A stretch of 64,000 nucleotides of DNA, taken from Ignavibacteriales bacterium. Lineage in GTDB: Bacteria > Bacteroidota > Ignavibacteria > Ignavibacteriales > Ignavibacteriaceae. Each line of letters begins with the position of its first letter. The first letter of the stretch is position 1. The stretch spans positions 1 through 64,000 of the forward strand of contig JAGUYG010000083.1 in NCBI GenBank assembly GCA_020061465.1, in the 5' to 3' direction. Positions 1-8,382 of this stretch are shown here, one piece after another. Under the pieces are notes generated by a model. It was not told the origin of the DNA. It did no database searches and saw nothing but the letters and a program-made list of their open reading frames with translations. The position numbers and the translations under genes were made by a program.

Positions 1-21
1 AGTAACTTTATACTTTTTCAT
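1..21 (-). CDS. Start of an unknown gene, cut by the window edge
   Basis: Seven codons beginning M-K-K-Y-K-V-T run off the left edge. The only support is an ATG with GGAG seven bases upstream on the minus strand. It lies about 44 bases downstream of the small minus-strand ORF at 65-241, so the two could be co-transcribed. The product cannot be identified. Confidence 0.3.
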
Positions 22-26
22 TGAAA

Positions 27-50
27 CTCCATCAATAATTTTTGATGGAG
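27..50 (-). promoter_or_regulatory. Hairpin covering the ribosome binding site of the leftmost gene
   Basis: CTCCATCAA (27-35) and TTGATGGAG (42-50) form a perfect 9-bp stem with a 6-base loop. On the minus strand the GGAG ribosome binding site of the gene starting at 21 lies in the 3' arm of the stem. Folding could therefore limit translation of that gene. The stem is seen directly; the regulatory role is inference. Confidence 0.35.
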
Positions 51-64
51 TAATTTACTAAATA

Positions 65-241
65 TTATACGACATTACAAGTATGACGTGACACTAGTAA
101 AACTTTCAAACTAATTGATTGATTTATAATCTGATAGACTGGACCGTCTATTTCAGGCGAGCAAGCCTCTTGCCCCTTCATCTCTGATACGAATACAAAA
201 AATGGAAGTATATATAAGAATAAAATTAATAAGACTTTCAT
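65..241 (-). CDS. Small secreted peptide-like ORF, 58 aa, unknown
   Basis: The ORF starts at ATG 239-241, has GGAG upstream with good spacing, and ends at TAA 65-67. The N-terminal 24 residues (MKVLLILFLYILPFFVFVSE and onward) form a hydrophobic, signal-peptide-like segment. The short mature part has two cysteines, in EACSPE and HTCNVV. I recognise no family. It may be a genuine small exported protein or the truncated front of a longer exported protein. The ribosome binding site and signal-like start are the only support. Confidence 0.4.
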   Translation of the reverse strand: MKVLLILFLYILPFFVFVSEMKGQEACSPEIDGPVYQIINQSISLKVLLVSRHTCNVV

Positions 242-705
242 TATTACTCCATCACTTTGATTTATTGAATTTTTATTTTCCCATAAAAATATAATTAAAT
301 TTTTTGTTTGTAAAACTTAGTATTAATACTAATTCTTTTTCCCGCACTTTCTTCTGTTGAGTTCATCTCTTTATACATATATTACCCAAAATACTAAAAT
401 CAAATTAGTTTTATTTCCTTTAAATATCAATCTCTACAGTGCAGCATTGGCTCATAGCATTGACTAATAATTAATGTAACCCAAAAGAATTTGGATAAAT
501 GCTCGTTTACTAATAATAAAGGTAACTAAGAATTGAGGTTCTTTATGATCTATGCAACAAAACTTAAAAAGAATATTTTCTTGAAATAGAAAAGTGTTAG
601 ATTTTTATTTTACAACTGGAACTATTGATTATGTCAACCCAAAATGATTAAATTAAACTGCATTTCAAATCAATCTAATTAAACCATTAAACTGGAGAAA
701 AGTTA
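242..705. other. Intergenic region upstream of acs
   Basis: This AT-rich stretch of about 460 bases holds no supported gene. It must contain the promoters of the divergent small ORF (minus) and acs (plus), but I could not identify a confident promoter motif. A GGAG ribosome binding site lies 10 bases before the acs start. Confidence 0.5.
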
Positions 706-2595
706 ATGAACGATAAACAATTAACCGGTGAGGTCTATTATCCATCTAAAGACGTGATTAAACATGCAAACGCTAAATGCGAAAAATTATATGAAGAAGC
801 GGAAAAAAATCTGGAAGGTTTTTGGGAGAAAGAAGCAAAAAATCTTAAGTGGTTTAAAAAGTGGAATAAAGTTTTAGATGATTCCGAAAAACCTTTTTAT
901 AAATGGTTTGTGGGGGGCAAAACAAATATTGCATACAACTGCCTCGATGTTCACGTTGAGACTTACCGGCGAAATAAATTAGCTTTAATATGGGAAGGCG
1001 AGAAAGGAGAGTTCAGATCGTTTTCTTATTTTGCCCTGCGGCGTGAAGTCTGCCGTTTCTCGAATATCTTGAAAAGCCTAGGAGTGAAAAAAGGCGATCG
1101 TGTTACACTTTACATGGGGCGCATCCCGGAGCTTATGATCGGTATGTTAGCATGTGCAAGAATCGGCGCAATTCACTCAGTCGTTTACGGCGGATTTTCC
1201 GTAGAAGCGCTTCACGAAAGATTGGAAGACAGCCAATCAAAAGTTTTGATTGTAGCAGACGGTTCGTATCAACGCGGTAAAATAGTACAATTAAAACAAA
1301 TTGCCGATGAAGCTCTTCAACGTGCGGCTACGGTTGAAAGCGTACTTGTAGTTAAGCGAACCGGCGAAGATGTTTACATGGAACCGGGAAGAGATATGTG
1401 GTATCATGAATTAATGAATCTGCCTATTGCTAATAATTCGTGCAGTGTTGAGCAGGTAGATGCAGAAGATCCTTTATTTATTCTTTACACTTCGGGAACA
1501 ACGGGCAAGCCAAAAGCAATACTTCATACGCACGGCGGGTATATGGTTGGAACATATACAACCTTAAAGTATGTTTTTGATATTCATGAAGATGACAGAT
1601 TCTGGTGCGCCGCCGATCCCGGTTGGATAACGGGTCATAGTTACATAGTTTATGGACCATTATTGAACGGCGCAACTTCTTTTATGTACGAAGGTGCACC
1701 GACTCATCCTTATCCTAACCGCTGGTGGCAGATGATAGAAAAATACGGCATCAATATTCTTTATACAGCTCCTACTGCAATTAGAGGATTAATGCGTTAC
1801 GGAGAAGCCTGGCCTAACCGGCATGATCTTTCTTCGCTTCGATTGCTTGGCAGCGTTGGTGAGCCGATAAATCCCGAAGCGTGGAAATGGTATTACAGAG
1901 TTATCGGAAAAGAAAACTGCCCTATAATGGATACCTGGTGGCAGACGGAAACGGGTATGTTTATGATAACTCCTTTGCCCTGCACACCGTTAAAACCAGG
2001 CAGCGGAACAAAACCATTCCCTGGATTAAAAATGGATATAGTAGATGAAGATGGAAAACCTGTCAAGACAAATGAAGAAGGATATCTTGTAATTAAGACC
2101 CCGTGGCCTGCAATGATGAGAACTATTTACAACGATCCGGATAGATATGTTCAACAATATTGGAGCCGATTCCCCGGAATGTATATGACAGGTGATTCCG
2201 CAAAAAGAGATGAAGATGGATATTATTGGATAATCGGAAGAGTTGATGATGTAATTAAAGTATCAGGTTACAGGCTAGGCACCGCTGAAATTGAGAGTGC
2301 GCTGGTAAGTCATCCTTCCATTGCCGAAGCTGCGGCAATTGGTTTGCCGCATGACGTTAAAGGAAATGCGATTCATGCCTTTGTAATCTTACGAGTCGGC
2401 TATGAAAAAAGCGATAAGCTTATTGAAGAGTTAAGGCAGCACGTCGGGCATGAAATGGGACCAATCGCAAAACCCGAGCATATTGATTTTGTTGATTCAC
2501 TCCCTAAAACGCGCAGCGGAAAAATTATGAGAAGAGTTCTTAAAGCCCGCGCATTAGGGTTGGACCCGGGGAATATTTCGACGCTGGAAGAATAG
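706..2595 (+). CDS. acs: Acetyl-CoA synthetase (AMP-forming)
   Basis: This ANL-superfamily enzyme makes acetyl-CoA from acetate, ATP and CoA through acetyl-AMP, in the cytoplasm. The 629-aa length is close to the usual 640-650. The adenylation motif [11 protein letters not shown] is near residue 262. The acetate-pocket/AMP region DTWWQTETG is near residue 410, the [31 protein letters not shown] hinge region is near 500, and the C-terminal catalytic lysine lies in [10 protein letters not shown]. That lysine is the one usually controlled by acetylation in this family. GGAGAAAAGTTA precedes the ATG. The gene stands alone, with the hip operon convergent downstream. It would let the cell assimilate acetate. 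Identification is secure. Confidence 0.97.
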   Translation: MNDKQLTGEVYYPSKDVIKHANAKCEKLYEEAEKNLEGFWEKEAKNLKWFKKWNKVLDDSEKPFYKWFVGGKTNIAYNCLDVHVETYRRNKLALIWEGEKGEFRSFSYFALRREVCRFSNILKSLGVKKGDRVTLYMGRIPELMIGMLACARIGAIHSVVYGGFSVEALHERLEDSQSKVLIVADGSYQRGKIVQLKQIADEALQRAATVESVLVVKRTGEDVYMEPGRDMWYHELMNLPIANNSCSVEQVDAEDPLFILYTSGTTGKPKAILHTHGGYMVGTYTTLKYVFDIHEDDRFWCAADPGWITGHSYIVYGPLLNGATSFMYEGAPTHPYPNRWWQMIEKYGINILYTAPTAIRGLMRYGEAWPNRHDLSSLRLLGSVGEPINPEAWKWYYRVIGKENCPIMDTWWQTETGMFMITPLPCTPLKPGSGTKPFPGLKMDIVDEDGKPVKTNEEGYLVIKTPWPAMMRTIYNDPDRYVQQYWSRFPGMYMTGDSAKRDEDGYYWIIGRVDDVIKVSGYRLGTAEIESALVSHPSIAEAAAIGLPHDVKGNAIHAFVILRVGYEKSDKLIEELRQHVGHEMGPIAKPEHIDFVDSLPKTRSGKIMRRVLKARALGLDPGNISTLEE

Positions 2596-2616
2596 AAGTT
2601 AAATGTTAGTTCCCTT

Positions 2617-2637
2617 CCGAAGGATCGTTCCGACAGG
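2617..2637. repeat. Copy of a dispersed palindromic repeat (core CCGAAGGATCGTTCCGA)
   Basis: The 17-base core CCGAAGGATCGTTCCGA lies just after acs. The same core recurs near 33846, and an expanded version lies at 38261-38291. Such repeats at gene ends suggest a REP-like intergenic family. A weak A/T hairpin follows at 2678-2696 and may help end acs transcription. Confidence 0.5.
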
Positions 2638-2771
2638 GTAAACTCGAAGGAATATATTTAACATTTTGAGGGAAGGTGATAAAAGTAAATTTTATCATTT
2701 AGTTTACCCTTAATATCATTTCTTCAATCCGAAGCCGTAATTAATTTGTTATTCTTTTGAAGATAATAACA

Positions 2772-3752
2772 TTAGTATTTTAATCTATCTACGCGCACGA
2801 GAAAGTTTTTTTCATATTCTAATTTCATTTCATCATTAAGGAATGCCTTTGCAATTAGGTTTTTGACATCATCCGTTTTAGTCAGCATGCCATCTATTAT
2901 TTTGAGGTAACGAATCTCTCTCAAACCTATTCGTCTGGCAAACTCGATAAAATCTGTTCTTGTATACTTAGAACCTTCTTTGAAAGCATCTGTTTGAAAA
3001 TCATCCTTAAATAAATCTAAGGCTGTATCTGATTCTCCTGGTACATGGAGGGAGGTATTTAGCAAATCATAAAAGGGTGTGAATAGATAATCGCCATATT
3101 TTTCATTTCGATGCAATGAAAAATTTTTTAAATGCGAATCCCCATTGGAAAATAAATAATTGAATAGAATAATTTGAAAATATTTTTCGATTTCTATGGG
3201 ATATGCACTTATATATTTTTTGGCAAGTTCGGCAATCTCCTCATAACTGAAATCATATTTATAATTTTTCCCGTGAGTTTCTTCAGTTTTGCCGGCTATT
3301 TGTGCAAAATCTTCCTGAAGAATTTTTCTTCCGTCGCTCAAAACATCAAATCGTTTGGTAATGTAAGCTATTTCCCCATCAGCAAAAAATACAATTCCGT
3401 TTGCTGCGGAGTTTATGCTGTAAACCTGCGCTGCAATTTGCATCGTTAGATGTTCATTTGCCGGTACTTGATTTAGATTTTCAAACTGTCCGGTTGGAAT
3501 CGGTTTTAAAATGTATCTTCCATTAGCTTCAGTAAGCACTAATTCATTGCTCTCTAATTTCAAGGAGTGTTTAATTTGTACGCCGGATATAGACAGCTTC
3601 CCGCTCTCATCGATTTTTCTTTTGTTAAACTCCGGTCTTGTAAAACTTAAATTATGGTTTATCTTTTTCCCATCAAATAATTTTTTCCTGCACTTAATGC
3701 AGTATGTATTGTGTCCCTCGCTTAAACAACCCGGACATTTAGCTAAAATCAT
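2772..3752 (-). CDS. hipT: HipT-like kinase toxin (HipA C-terminal domain)
   Basis: This is a 326-aa HipA-family Ser/Thr kinase that lacks the usual HipA N-terminal subdomain, which is encoded separately just upstream. It opens with a possible zinc ribbon (CPGC at 6-9, CIKC at 18-21). The Gly-rich loop reads S54-I-S56-G-V-Q, the two-serine form known for HipT autophosphorylation. The catalytic loop is NGDSHLKN and the metal motif is FYDLLNT. Relatives phosphorylate an aminoacyl-tRNA synthetase and stop translation (tryptophanyl for E. coli HipT). The gene overlaps the upstream small gene by 4 bases. Family assignment is secure; the target is not known here. Confidence 0.88.
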   Translation of the reverse strand: MILAKCPGCLSEGHNTYCIKCRKKLFDGKKINHNLSFTRPEFNKRKIDESGKLSISGVQIKHSLKLESNELVLTEANGRYILKPIPTGQFENLNQVPANEHLTMQIAAQVYSINSAANGIVFFADGEIAYITKRFDVLSDGRKILQEDFAQIAGKTEETHGKNYKYDFSYEEIAELAKKYISAYPIEIEKYFQIILFNYLFSNGDSHLKNFSLHRNEKYGDYLFTPFYDLLNTSLHVPGESDTALDLFKDDFQTDAFKEGSKYTRTDFIEFARRIGLREIRYLKIIDGMLTKTDDVKNLIAKAFLNDEMKLEYEKNFLVRVDRLKY

Positions 3753-4072
3753 ATCGACCTCACGGAAATTCCACCGATGGTATCATACCCTGCGGTTTTT
3801 AATAATCTTGTAAAATGATCATTCTCATCAATCTTTAATATTCTGCACTGTAATTCTTTATTAGTTCCTTCCGCAAGCAAACCATAGAAAAAGGGGAAAA
3901 GAAAATCCGAAACAAACGGCTCTTTCTGTTTCGGCAATGTTAAACTTATAGGGGGATTATTTTCATTCAACAGATAATCTTCTGTATAGCGGAAATAATA
4001 TTTACCTTTTTCCTTTGTTAAAACTCCCACAAGTATATCATTAAAATATATGTTTGCTTTTCCGTCAATCAT
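3749..4072 (-). CDS. hipS: HipS-like protein (HipA N-terminal subdomain alone)
   Basis: This 107-aa protein corresponds to the N-terminal 'couple_hipA' subdomain. Recognisable parts are ILVGVLTKEKGKYYFRY near the start, the PPISLTLP segment, and FPFFYGLLAEG. In HipBST systems this stand-alone piece (HipS) acts as the antitoxin for HipT. It sits 1 base after hipB, and its end overlaps the hipT start by 4 bases, so all three are probably translationally coupled. The alternative is a HipA gene split by frameshift. The clean ATGA overlap and the HipT-type SIS loop argue for a natural three-gene system. Confidence 0.8.
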   Translation of the reverse strand: MIDGKANIYFNDILVGVLTKEKGKYYFRYTEDYLLNENNPPISLTLPKQKEPFVSDFLFPFFYGLLAEGTNKELQCRILKIDENDHFTRLLKTAGYDTIGGISVRSI

Positions 4073-4073
4073 T

Positions 4074-4274
4074 TTACTTTACTATGATCTTTAAGCTTAA
4101 TCCCAGTGCTGACAATACTTTATTTATTTGATCAATAGTCGGATTACCTTTACCCGATTCAATATCAATTAAGCTTCGCAAGCCTAATCCTACTATTTCC
4201 GAAAGTTCTTTTTGAGTAATACCCAGGAACTTTCGTCTTGCTTTAATTGCTTTTCCAATTTCGGATTTATCCAT
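4074..4274 (-). CDS. hipB: HipB-like antitoxin / repressor (HTH XRE)
   Basis: From the ATG at 4272-4274 the protein is 66 aa, beginning MDKSEIGKAIKARRKFLGIT. An upstream ATG at 4343 is in frame, but its added residues look non-coding and overlap the likely operator. Residues 6-60 form a Cro/XRE helix-turn-helix (TQKELSEIVGLGLRSLIDIESGKGNPT). It should bind the operon promoter and repress hipB-hipS-hipT, as HipB does. First gene of the minus-strand operon. Confidence 0.85.
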   Translation of the reverse strand: MDKSEIGKAIKARRKFLGITQKELSEIVGLGLRSLIDIESGKGNPTIDQINKVLSALGLSLKIIVK

Positions 4275-4339
4275 TATTAATGACGATTTGTTAAGCGTTA
4301 TTTTTTGCAAAAGGAATTTATCAAAACTTATATAAATAA

Positions 4340-4404
4340 GCAATATATTGCATAATTCTCATATCAGTCGTTCAAATTTGAAATTAATAAACACGATTAT
4401 GCAA
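4340..4404. promoter_or_regulatory. Candidate HipB operator region
   Basis: A perfect 12-bp palindrome GCAATATATTGC lies at 4340-4351, upstream of hipB. TTGCATAAT (4348-4356) is repeated in inverted form as ATTATGCAA (4396-4404). Two related inverted boxes in front of an autoregulating HTH gene fit operator sites. The binding itself is inference. The rest of the roughly 430-base gap to the proline dehydrogenase start is AT-rich with nothing else I can identify. Confidence 0.4.
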
Positions 4405-4703
4405 AATGCTGCACACTATGGATACGATTTTTATTGCATTTTATCTTTAGAGCCATGCAGGTATCCCGTAAGAGGAAGAATAATTTAAACACATTTAGAA
4501 TTTGTTTTATTGAATCCCATGATACTTTTATAAGTTAATAATATAATTTATTGATGTTAAACAAAGGTGAATTGGAATAAATATTAAAAGTTTCTGAATA
4601 ACGAAGTGCAAAAAAAGTTTATAATTTATAACTTAGAACGAAATAATTAATTATTTTATGATTAAATGTTAGATATATTTTTCAAATTATTTCTGGTTAT
4701 TTT

Positions 4704-5633
4704 ATGGATATAGGCAGAGACATTCTTCTGTGGGCTTCTCGGAACGAGTGGATGAAAAATAGCATCCCAAATTATCCGTTCGTGAAGAAAGCAATGAAAC
4801 GATTCATGCCCGGCGAGAAAATTGAAGATGCACTCAGAGAAGCACAAAAGTTTAATGAATTGGGAATCGGAACGGTGTTCACTCACCTCGGGGAAAATCT
4901 GAAAAATCTACATGAAGCCGAAGAAGTAACCTTCCATTATATTGAGGCGCTAAAGAAAATTGAAACGGCTCAAACTCCCACCGAAATTTCGATAAAATTA
5001 ACTCAGCTTGGATTTGATCTTTCAGTTGATCAAACCATGTCAAATTTTGAAAAGATTCTTAATCAAGCTAAGGACAAAAACAATTTCGTCTGGATCGATA
5101 TTGAGCAAAGCTCTTACGTTGATGCTACACTGCAATTTTACAAGCGCTTCAAAAAACTATCTTCGAATGTTGGGCTATGTTTACAGTCTTACCTCATCAG
5201 AACAAAAAATGATCTTATCGACTTACTCGACCTATCACCTAATATCCGATTAGTGAAGGGTGCTTATAAAGAACCCCACCACATAGCATTTAAAGAAAAG
5301 TCTAAGGTTGATGAAAATTATTTTGAATTATCGAAGTTATTGTTAGAAGCTGTAAAATCTAAAAATTGTCGTGCAGCATTTGCTACTCACGATCTCAGAC
5401 TAATTTCTATGATTGAAGCCTTCGGCAAGGCAAACGGATTTCAAAGAGAACAATTAGAATTTCAGATGTTATATGGCATTAAAACCTCCGAACAGATTAA
5501 GCTTGCAAAAGAAGGATACAAGATATTGGTTTTAATCAGCTACGGTTCATCATGGTATCCGTGGTATATGCGCCGCCTCGCCGAACGACCGGCAAATGTA
5601 GGATTCGTTCTAAAAAATCTTTTTACTAACTAA
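4704..5633 (+). CDS. Proline dehydrogenase family (possible hydroxyproline dehydrogenase)
   Basis: This monofunctional, 309-aa FAD-dependent PRODH oxidises L-proline, or in one branch 4-hydroxyproline, to the pyrroline-carboxylate and passes electrons to quinone. Barrel motifs are visible: IDIEQSSYVD near 132, RLVKGAYKEP near 180, FATHDL near 227, and the substrate-binding tail YGSSWYPWYMRRLAERPAN near 280. It lies 13 bases before an aldolase that resembles 4-hydroxy-2-oxoglutarate aldolase. That raises the hydroxyproline branch as an alternative substrate. No strong ribosome binding site precedes the ATG. The family is secure; the substrate is not. Confidence 0.9.
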   Translation: MDIGRDILLWASRNEWMKNSIPNYPFVKKAMKRFMPGEKIEDALREAQKFNELGIGTVFTHLGENLKNLHEAEEVTFHYIEALKKIETAQTPTEISIKLTQLGFDLSVDQTMSNFEKILNQAKDKNNFVWIDIEQSSYVDATLQFYKRFKKLSSNVGLCLQSYLIRTKNDLIDLLDLSPNIRLVKGAYKEPHHIAFKEKSKVDENYFELSKLLLEAVKSKNCRAAFATHDLRLISMIEAFGKANGFQREQLEFQMLYGIKTSEQIKLAKEGYKILVLISYGSSWYPWYMRRLAERPANVGFVLKNLFTN

Positions 5634-5646
5634 AGTTTGAATTAAA

Positions 5647-6534
5647 ATGCTTACCGGAATATTTCCCCCGCTGACAACTCCCTTTTTGAACGATGAGATT
5701 TCTTTTGAAAAATTAAAATCGAATATAGAATCTTATAATCAAACTAAATTAGCCGGCTATGTTGTATTAGGTTCAAATGGTGAGAGTCCGTTTCTTAGTT
5801 TTGAGGAAAAGATTAGATTGATAGCTGCTGTAAAAAACTATTCGTCTTCAGATAAAATAATTATTGCCGGAACAGGAAGTGAATCAATTAAGGAAACAAT
5901 AAGGTTAAGTAATATTGCAGCACAGGGAGGCGCTAATTACGTTCTTATTCTTACTCCGTCGTACTACAAAAGCAATATGGATAAACAGGCAATGATTGAT
6001 TATTTCACTACTGTAGCAGATGGTGTAAAAATTCCGGTCATTTTATACAACGTACCAAAATTTACCGGAGTTAATATTGAAGCTGAAACTGTAGCTAAAT
6101 TAGCAGAGCATGTAAATATTTGCGGTATTAAAAACAGCAATGAAAACCTTGCGCATCTTTCGGAAATAATTAATAATTGTCCAAACAGTTTTAACGTATT
6201 GGTAGGCACCGCATCAATTCTTTATCCGGGATTATTATTAGGTGCAACAGGCGGTATTGTTGCTTTAGCCAATATCGCTCCGGGGGAGTGTATTAATATT
6301 TTTGAGCTAATTAAGAAAGGTGAGCTTGATAAAGCAAAATCAATTCAGTTAAATCTTATTGAATTAAATAAGGCTGTTACTTCAAAATATGGTGTGCCGG
6401 GGGTAAAAGCTGCAATGGATCTTTTAGGATATTTCGGCGGTGAGCCAATGAAACCATTAAGAAAATTAAATTATGAACAGTTAGTTGATTTGAAATCGAT
6501 TCTAAAAAAAGCGGGATTAATAGAAGAAAAGTAG
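5647..6534 (+). CDS. DapA-superfamily aldolase, 4-hydroxy-2-oxoglutarate aldolase-like
   Basis: This is a 295-aa (beta/alpha)8 Schiff-base aldolase. The pyruvate-binding loop reads GSNGE (residues 42-46), not the GTTGE of dihydrodipicolinate synthase. GSNGE is the form seen in mammalian HOGA1, which cleaves 4-hydroxy-2-oxoglutarate to glyoxylate and pyruvate. YNVPKFTG holds the catalytic Tyr and CGIKNS the Schiff-base Lys. The C-terminal FGIPG-like segment (YGVPGVKAAMDLLGYFGG) also resembles HOGA1. It probably forms an operon with the upstream proline dehydrogenase. A generic DapA role cannot be excluded, but the neighbour favours hydroxyproline breakdown. Confidence 0.8.
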   Translation: MLTGIFPPLTTPFLNDEISFEKLKSNIESYNQTKLAGYVVLGSNGESPFLSFEEKIRLIAAVKNYSSSDKIIIAGTGSESIKETIRLSNIAAQGGANYVLILTPSYYKSNMDKQAMIDYFTTVADGVKIPVILYNVPKFTGVNIEAETVAKLAEHVNICGIKNSNENLAHLSEIINNCPNSFNVLVGTASILYPGLLLGATGGIVALANIAPGECINIFELIKKGELDKAKSIQLNLIELNKAVTSKYGVPGVKAAMDLLGYFGGEPMKPLRKLNYEQLVDLKSILKKAGLIEEK

Positions 6535-6659
6535 ACAGAAGAAGTTTAGCGATATTCAAACTTTGTATTTGTAAAAATCAATCTCTGCTGAGCGATTATT
6601 ATCCTAAAAAAGCACTAACGAATATCCTGAGAAATAAATTCAAATAAAGGATTATTATT

Positions 6660-7967
6660 TTGAATAAAGTCAAAACAATTTTCTTTGTAAAGTTATTCCT
6701 TCTATTTTCAATTACAATACAATTTGCTTATTCACAGCAAAGCCAATCAACTGAACTGTATGAATGGTTAAAATCGATAGAGGGTATTGAGGTAAAAACT
6801 TTAGAACCGGATTCGGTTTATTCAGAAGTGTATGAAATAATGGTTACCCAGCCGGTTGATCATTTTAGCCATGATTCAAAAACATTTAAGCAACAGATTT
6901 TTATTTCGCATGTTGATAAGCAAGGTCCGATGGTAATAGATATGGATGGTTACTCAGTGAACAACCGCAAACTTGAGCTAAGCAGAATACTAAGAGCCAA
7001 TCAGTTAGTTGTTGAACATAGATATTTTGGCGAATCGATGCCGGATTCTTTGGAATGGCAATATATGACTGTAAGACAAGCAGCAGCCGATCATCATAGA
7101 ATTATAGAATTATTTAAACAGTTTTATACAGGCAAATGGATTAGCACAGGAATAAGCAAAGGCGGACAAACAGCAATGATTCATCGAAGATTTTACCCTA
7201 ATGATGTAGATGTTACTGTACCTTACGTAGCTCCTTTGAATTTTTCTGCCGAAGATAAACGGGTAGATGAATTCCTTAAAAATGTATCTACACAAGAGTG
7301 CAGAGATAGAGTAAAAGAATTTCAAAGGCTTGCCTTAAAAAAGCGCAATGAAATTTTACCTTTGTTCAAAAAAGAAATAGAAGAAAAGAGTTTTACTTAC
7401 AATTTTGTTGGGGAAGCAGCCTTCGAGTATGTTGTACTAGAATACGGATTTGCTTATTGGCAATGGAGTTCGGGTGACTGCAGCTTAATTCCGGATTCAA
7501 CCGCAGAGATAGATTCGATTTTTGAGCATCTAAAATCCAATAGTCCCTTCAGCTATTTTTCTGATGAGGATATTACAAACTTCGCTCCTTTCTTTTATCA
7601 AGCTTACACCGAAATGGGTTATTATGCTTATGATATAGAACCATTCGAAGATTTATTAAAATATGCAAACGGTAAAACTCCTTTCTTCATACCAAAAAAT
7701 GTCTCTGTTTCATTCGATCCTGAGGTAATGAAGGACATAAATCATTTTATTCAATGCGAAGCCGACAATTTTATTTTTATTTATGGAGAGAATGATCCAT
7801 GGACGGCTACAAGCGTTTGTTTATCCGGCAGGACGAATTCAATAAAGATGGTTCATCCGGGTGGATCGCATAGAACAAGAATCAGACACTTTTCTAATGA
7901 GGAAAAAGAAATTATTTATTCCAAGCTGGAAGAGTGGCTGGGAATAAAGATTGGTAGAAATTTTTAG
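6660..7967 (+). CDS. Secreted S37-family prolyl aminopeptidase
   Basis: This 435-aa alpha/beta-hydrolase peptidase resembles the S37 family (PS-10 type, Pro-specific aminopeptidases). It starts at TTG 6660, supported by AAAGGA upstream and a clear signal peptide (residues 1-25, ending FAYSQQ). The nucleophile motif is GISKGG near 162, the catalytic Asp is in GENDPW near 380, and His is in GGSHRTRI near 402. EHRYFGES near 118 is typical of the S28/S37 group. It would release Pro-containing peptides outside the cytoplasm, a natural feeder for the proline or hydroxyproline genes just upstream. Operon membership is uncertain because the gap is about 125 bases. Confidence 0.85.
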   Translation: MNKVKTIFFVKLFLLFSITIQFAYSQQSQSTELYEWLKSIEGIEVKTLEPDSVYSEVYEIMVTQPVDHFSHDSKTFKQQIFISHVDKQGPMVIDMDGYSVNNRKLELSRILRANQLVVEHRYFGESMPDSLEWQYMTVRQAAADHHRIIELFKQFYTGKWISTGISKGGQTAMIHRRFYPNDVDVTVPYVAPLNFSAEDKRVDEFLKNVSTQECRDRVKEFQRLALKKRNEILPLFKKEIEEKSFTYNFVGEAAFEYVVLEYGFAYWQWSSGDCSLIPDSTAEIDSIFEHLKSNSPFSYFSDEDITNFAPFFYQAYTEMGYYAYDIEPFEDLLKYANGKTPFFIPKNVSVSFDPEVMKDINHFIQCEADNFIFIYGENDPWTATSVCLSGRTNSIKMVHPGGSHRTRIRHFSNEEKEIIYSKLEEWLGIKIGRNF

Positions 7968-8382
7968 AACAATTTTTATTTGTCTGTGTCAAGCAGTATA
8001 TGTTGGGAATTGAATTTACTCGAATCTTTTTAGACTTTACATAGATTCTGTTTCATAGCTAAAATTTTTCATTCTAACGAGTTTTTGAGTTAGCAGTGTG
8101 TTTTTCTGTTCTGCCGGATTATGTGTTACTATTTCCAATTCAACCTTACAATTGCATCATTCCTATCTGAATTAATTCATACCATTTAAAGTTTACCAAC
8201 CGCCGATTGAGCCCTGCCCGCTGAAACCCCCGACCTCCGACCCCCGACTTCCAATCACCCCCCCTCACTTCTTAACTTAAATAATCTTAAATTTGTATCG
8301 TTATTTAATTGGCTTTTCAAAATATTCATTTTTATCAGATTCCTCATTTATAATAGCAAACTAATTATCATACAGCTTCAAT
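7968..8382. other. Intergenic region between the S37 peptidase and der
   Basis: About 415 bases contain no open frame that I can support. A C-rich patch near 8215-8268 is a low-complexity run of CCCCCGAC-like units. The der promoter should lie in the AT-rich stretch 8280-8370, but no clear motif stands out. Confidence 0.5.

Noticed and set aside
3749-4072. hipA split by a sequencing frameshift
   Set aside because: The two pieces have their own start and stop with an ATGA overlap, the kinase carries its own N-terminal Cys pairs, and the loop is of the HipT type. It fits a natural HipBST arrangement.
5647-6534. Straight assignment as dihydrodipicolinate synthase (dapA)
   Set aside because: The pyruvate loop is GSNGE, not GTTGE, and no lysine-pathway gene is adjacent. 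The proline dehydrogenase neighbour favours another aldol substrate.
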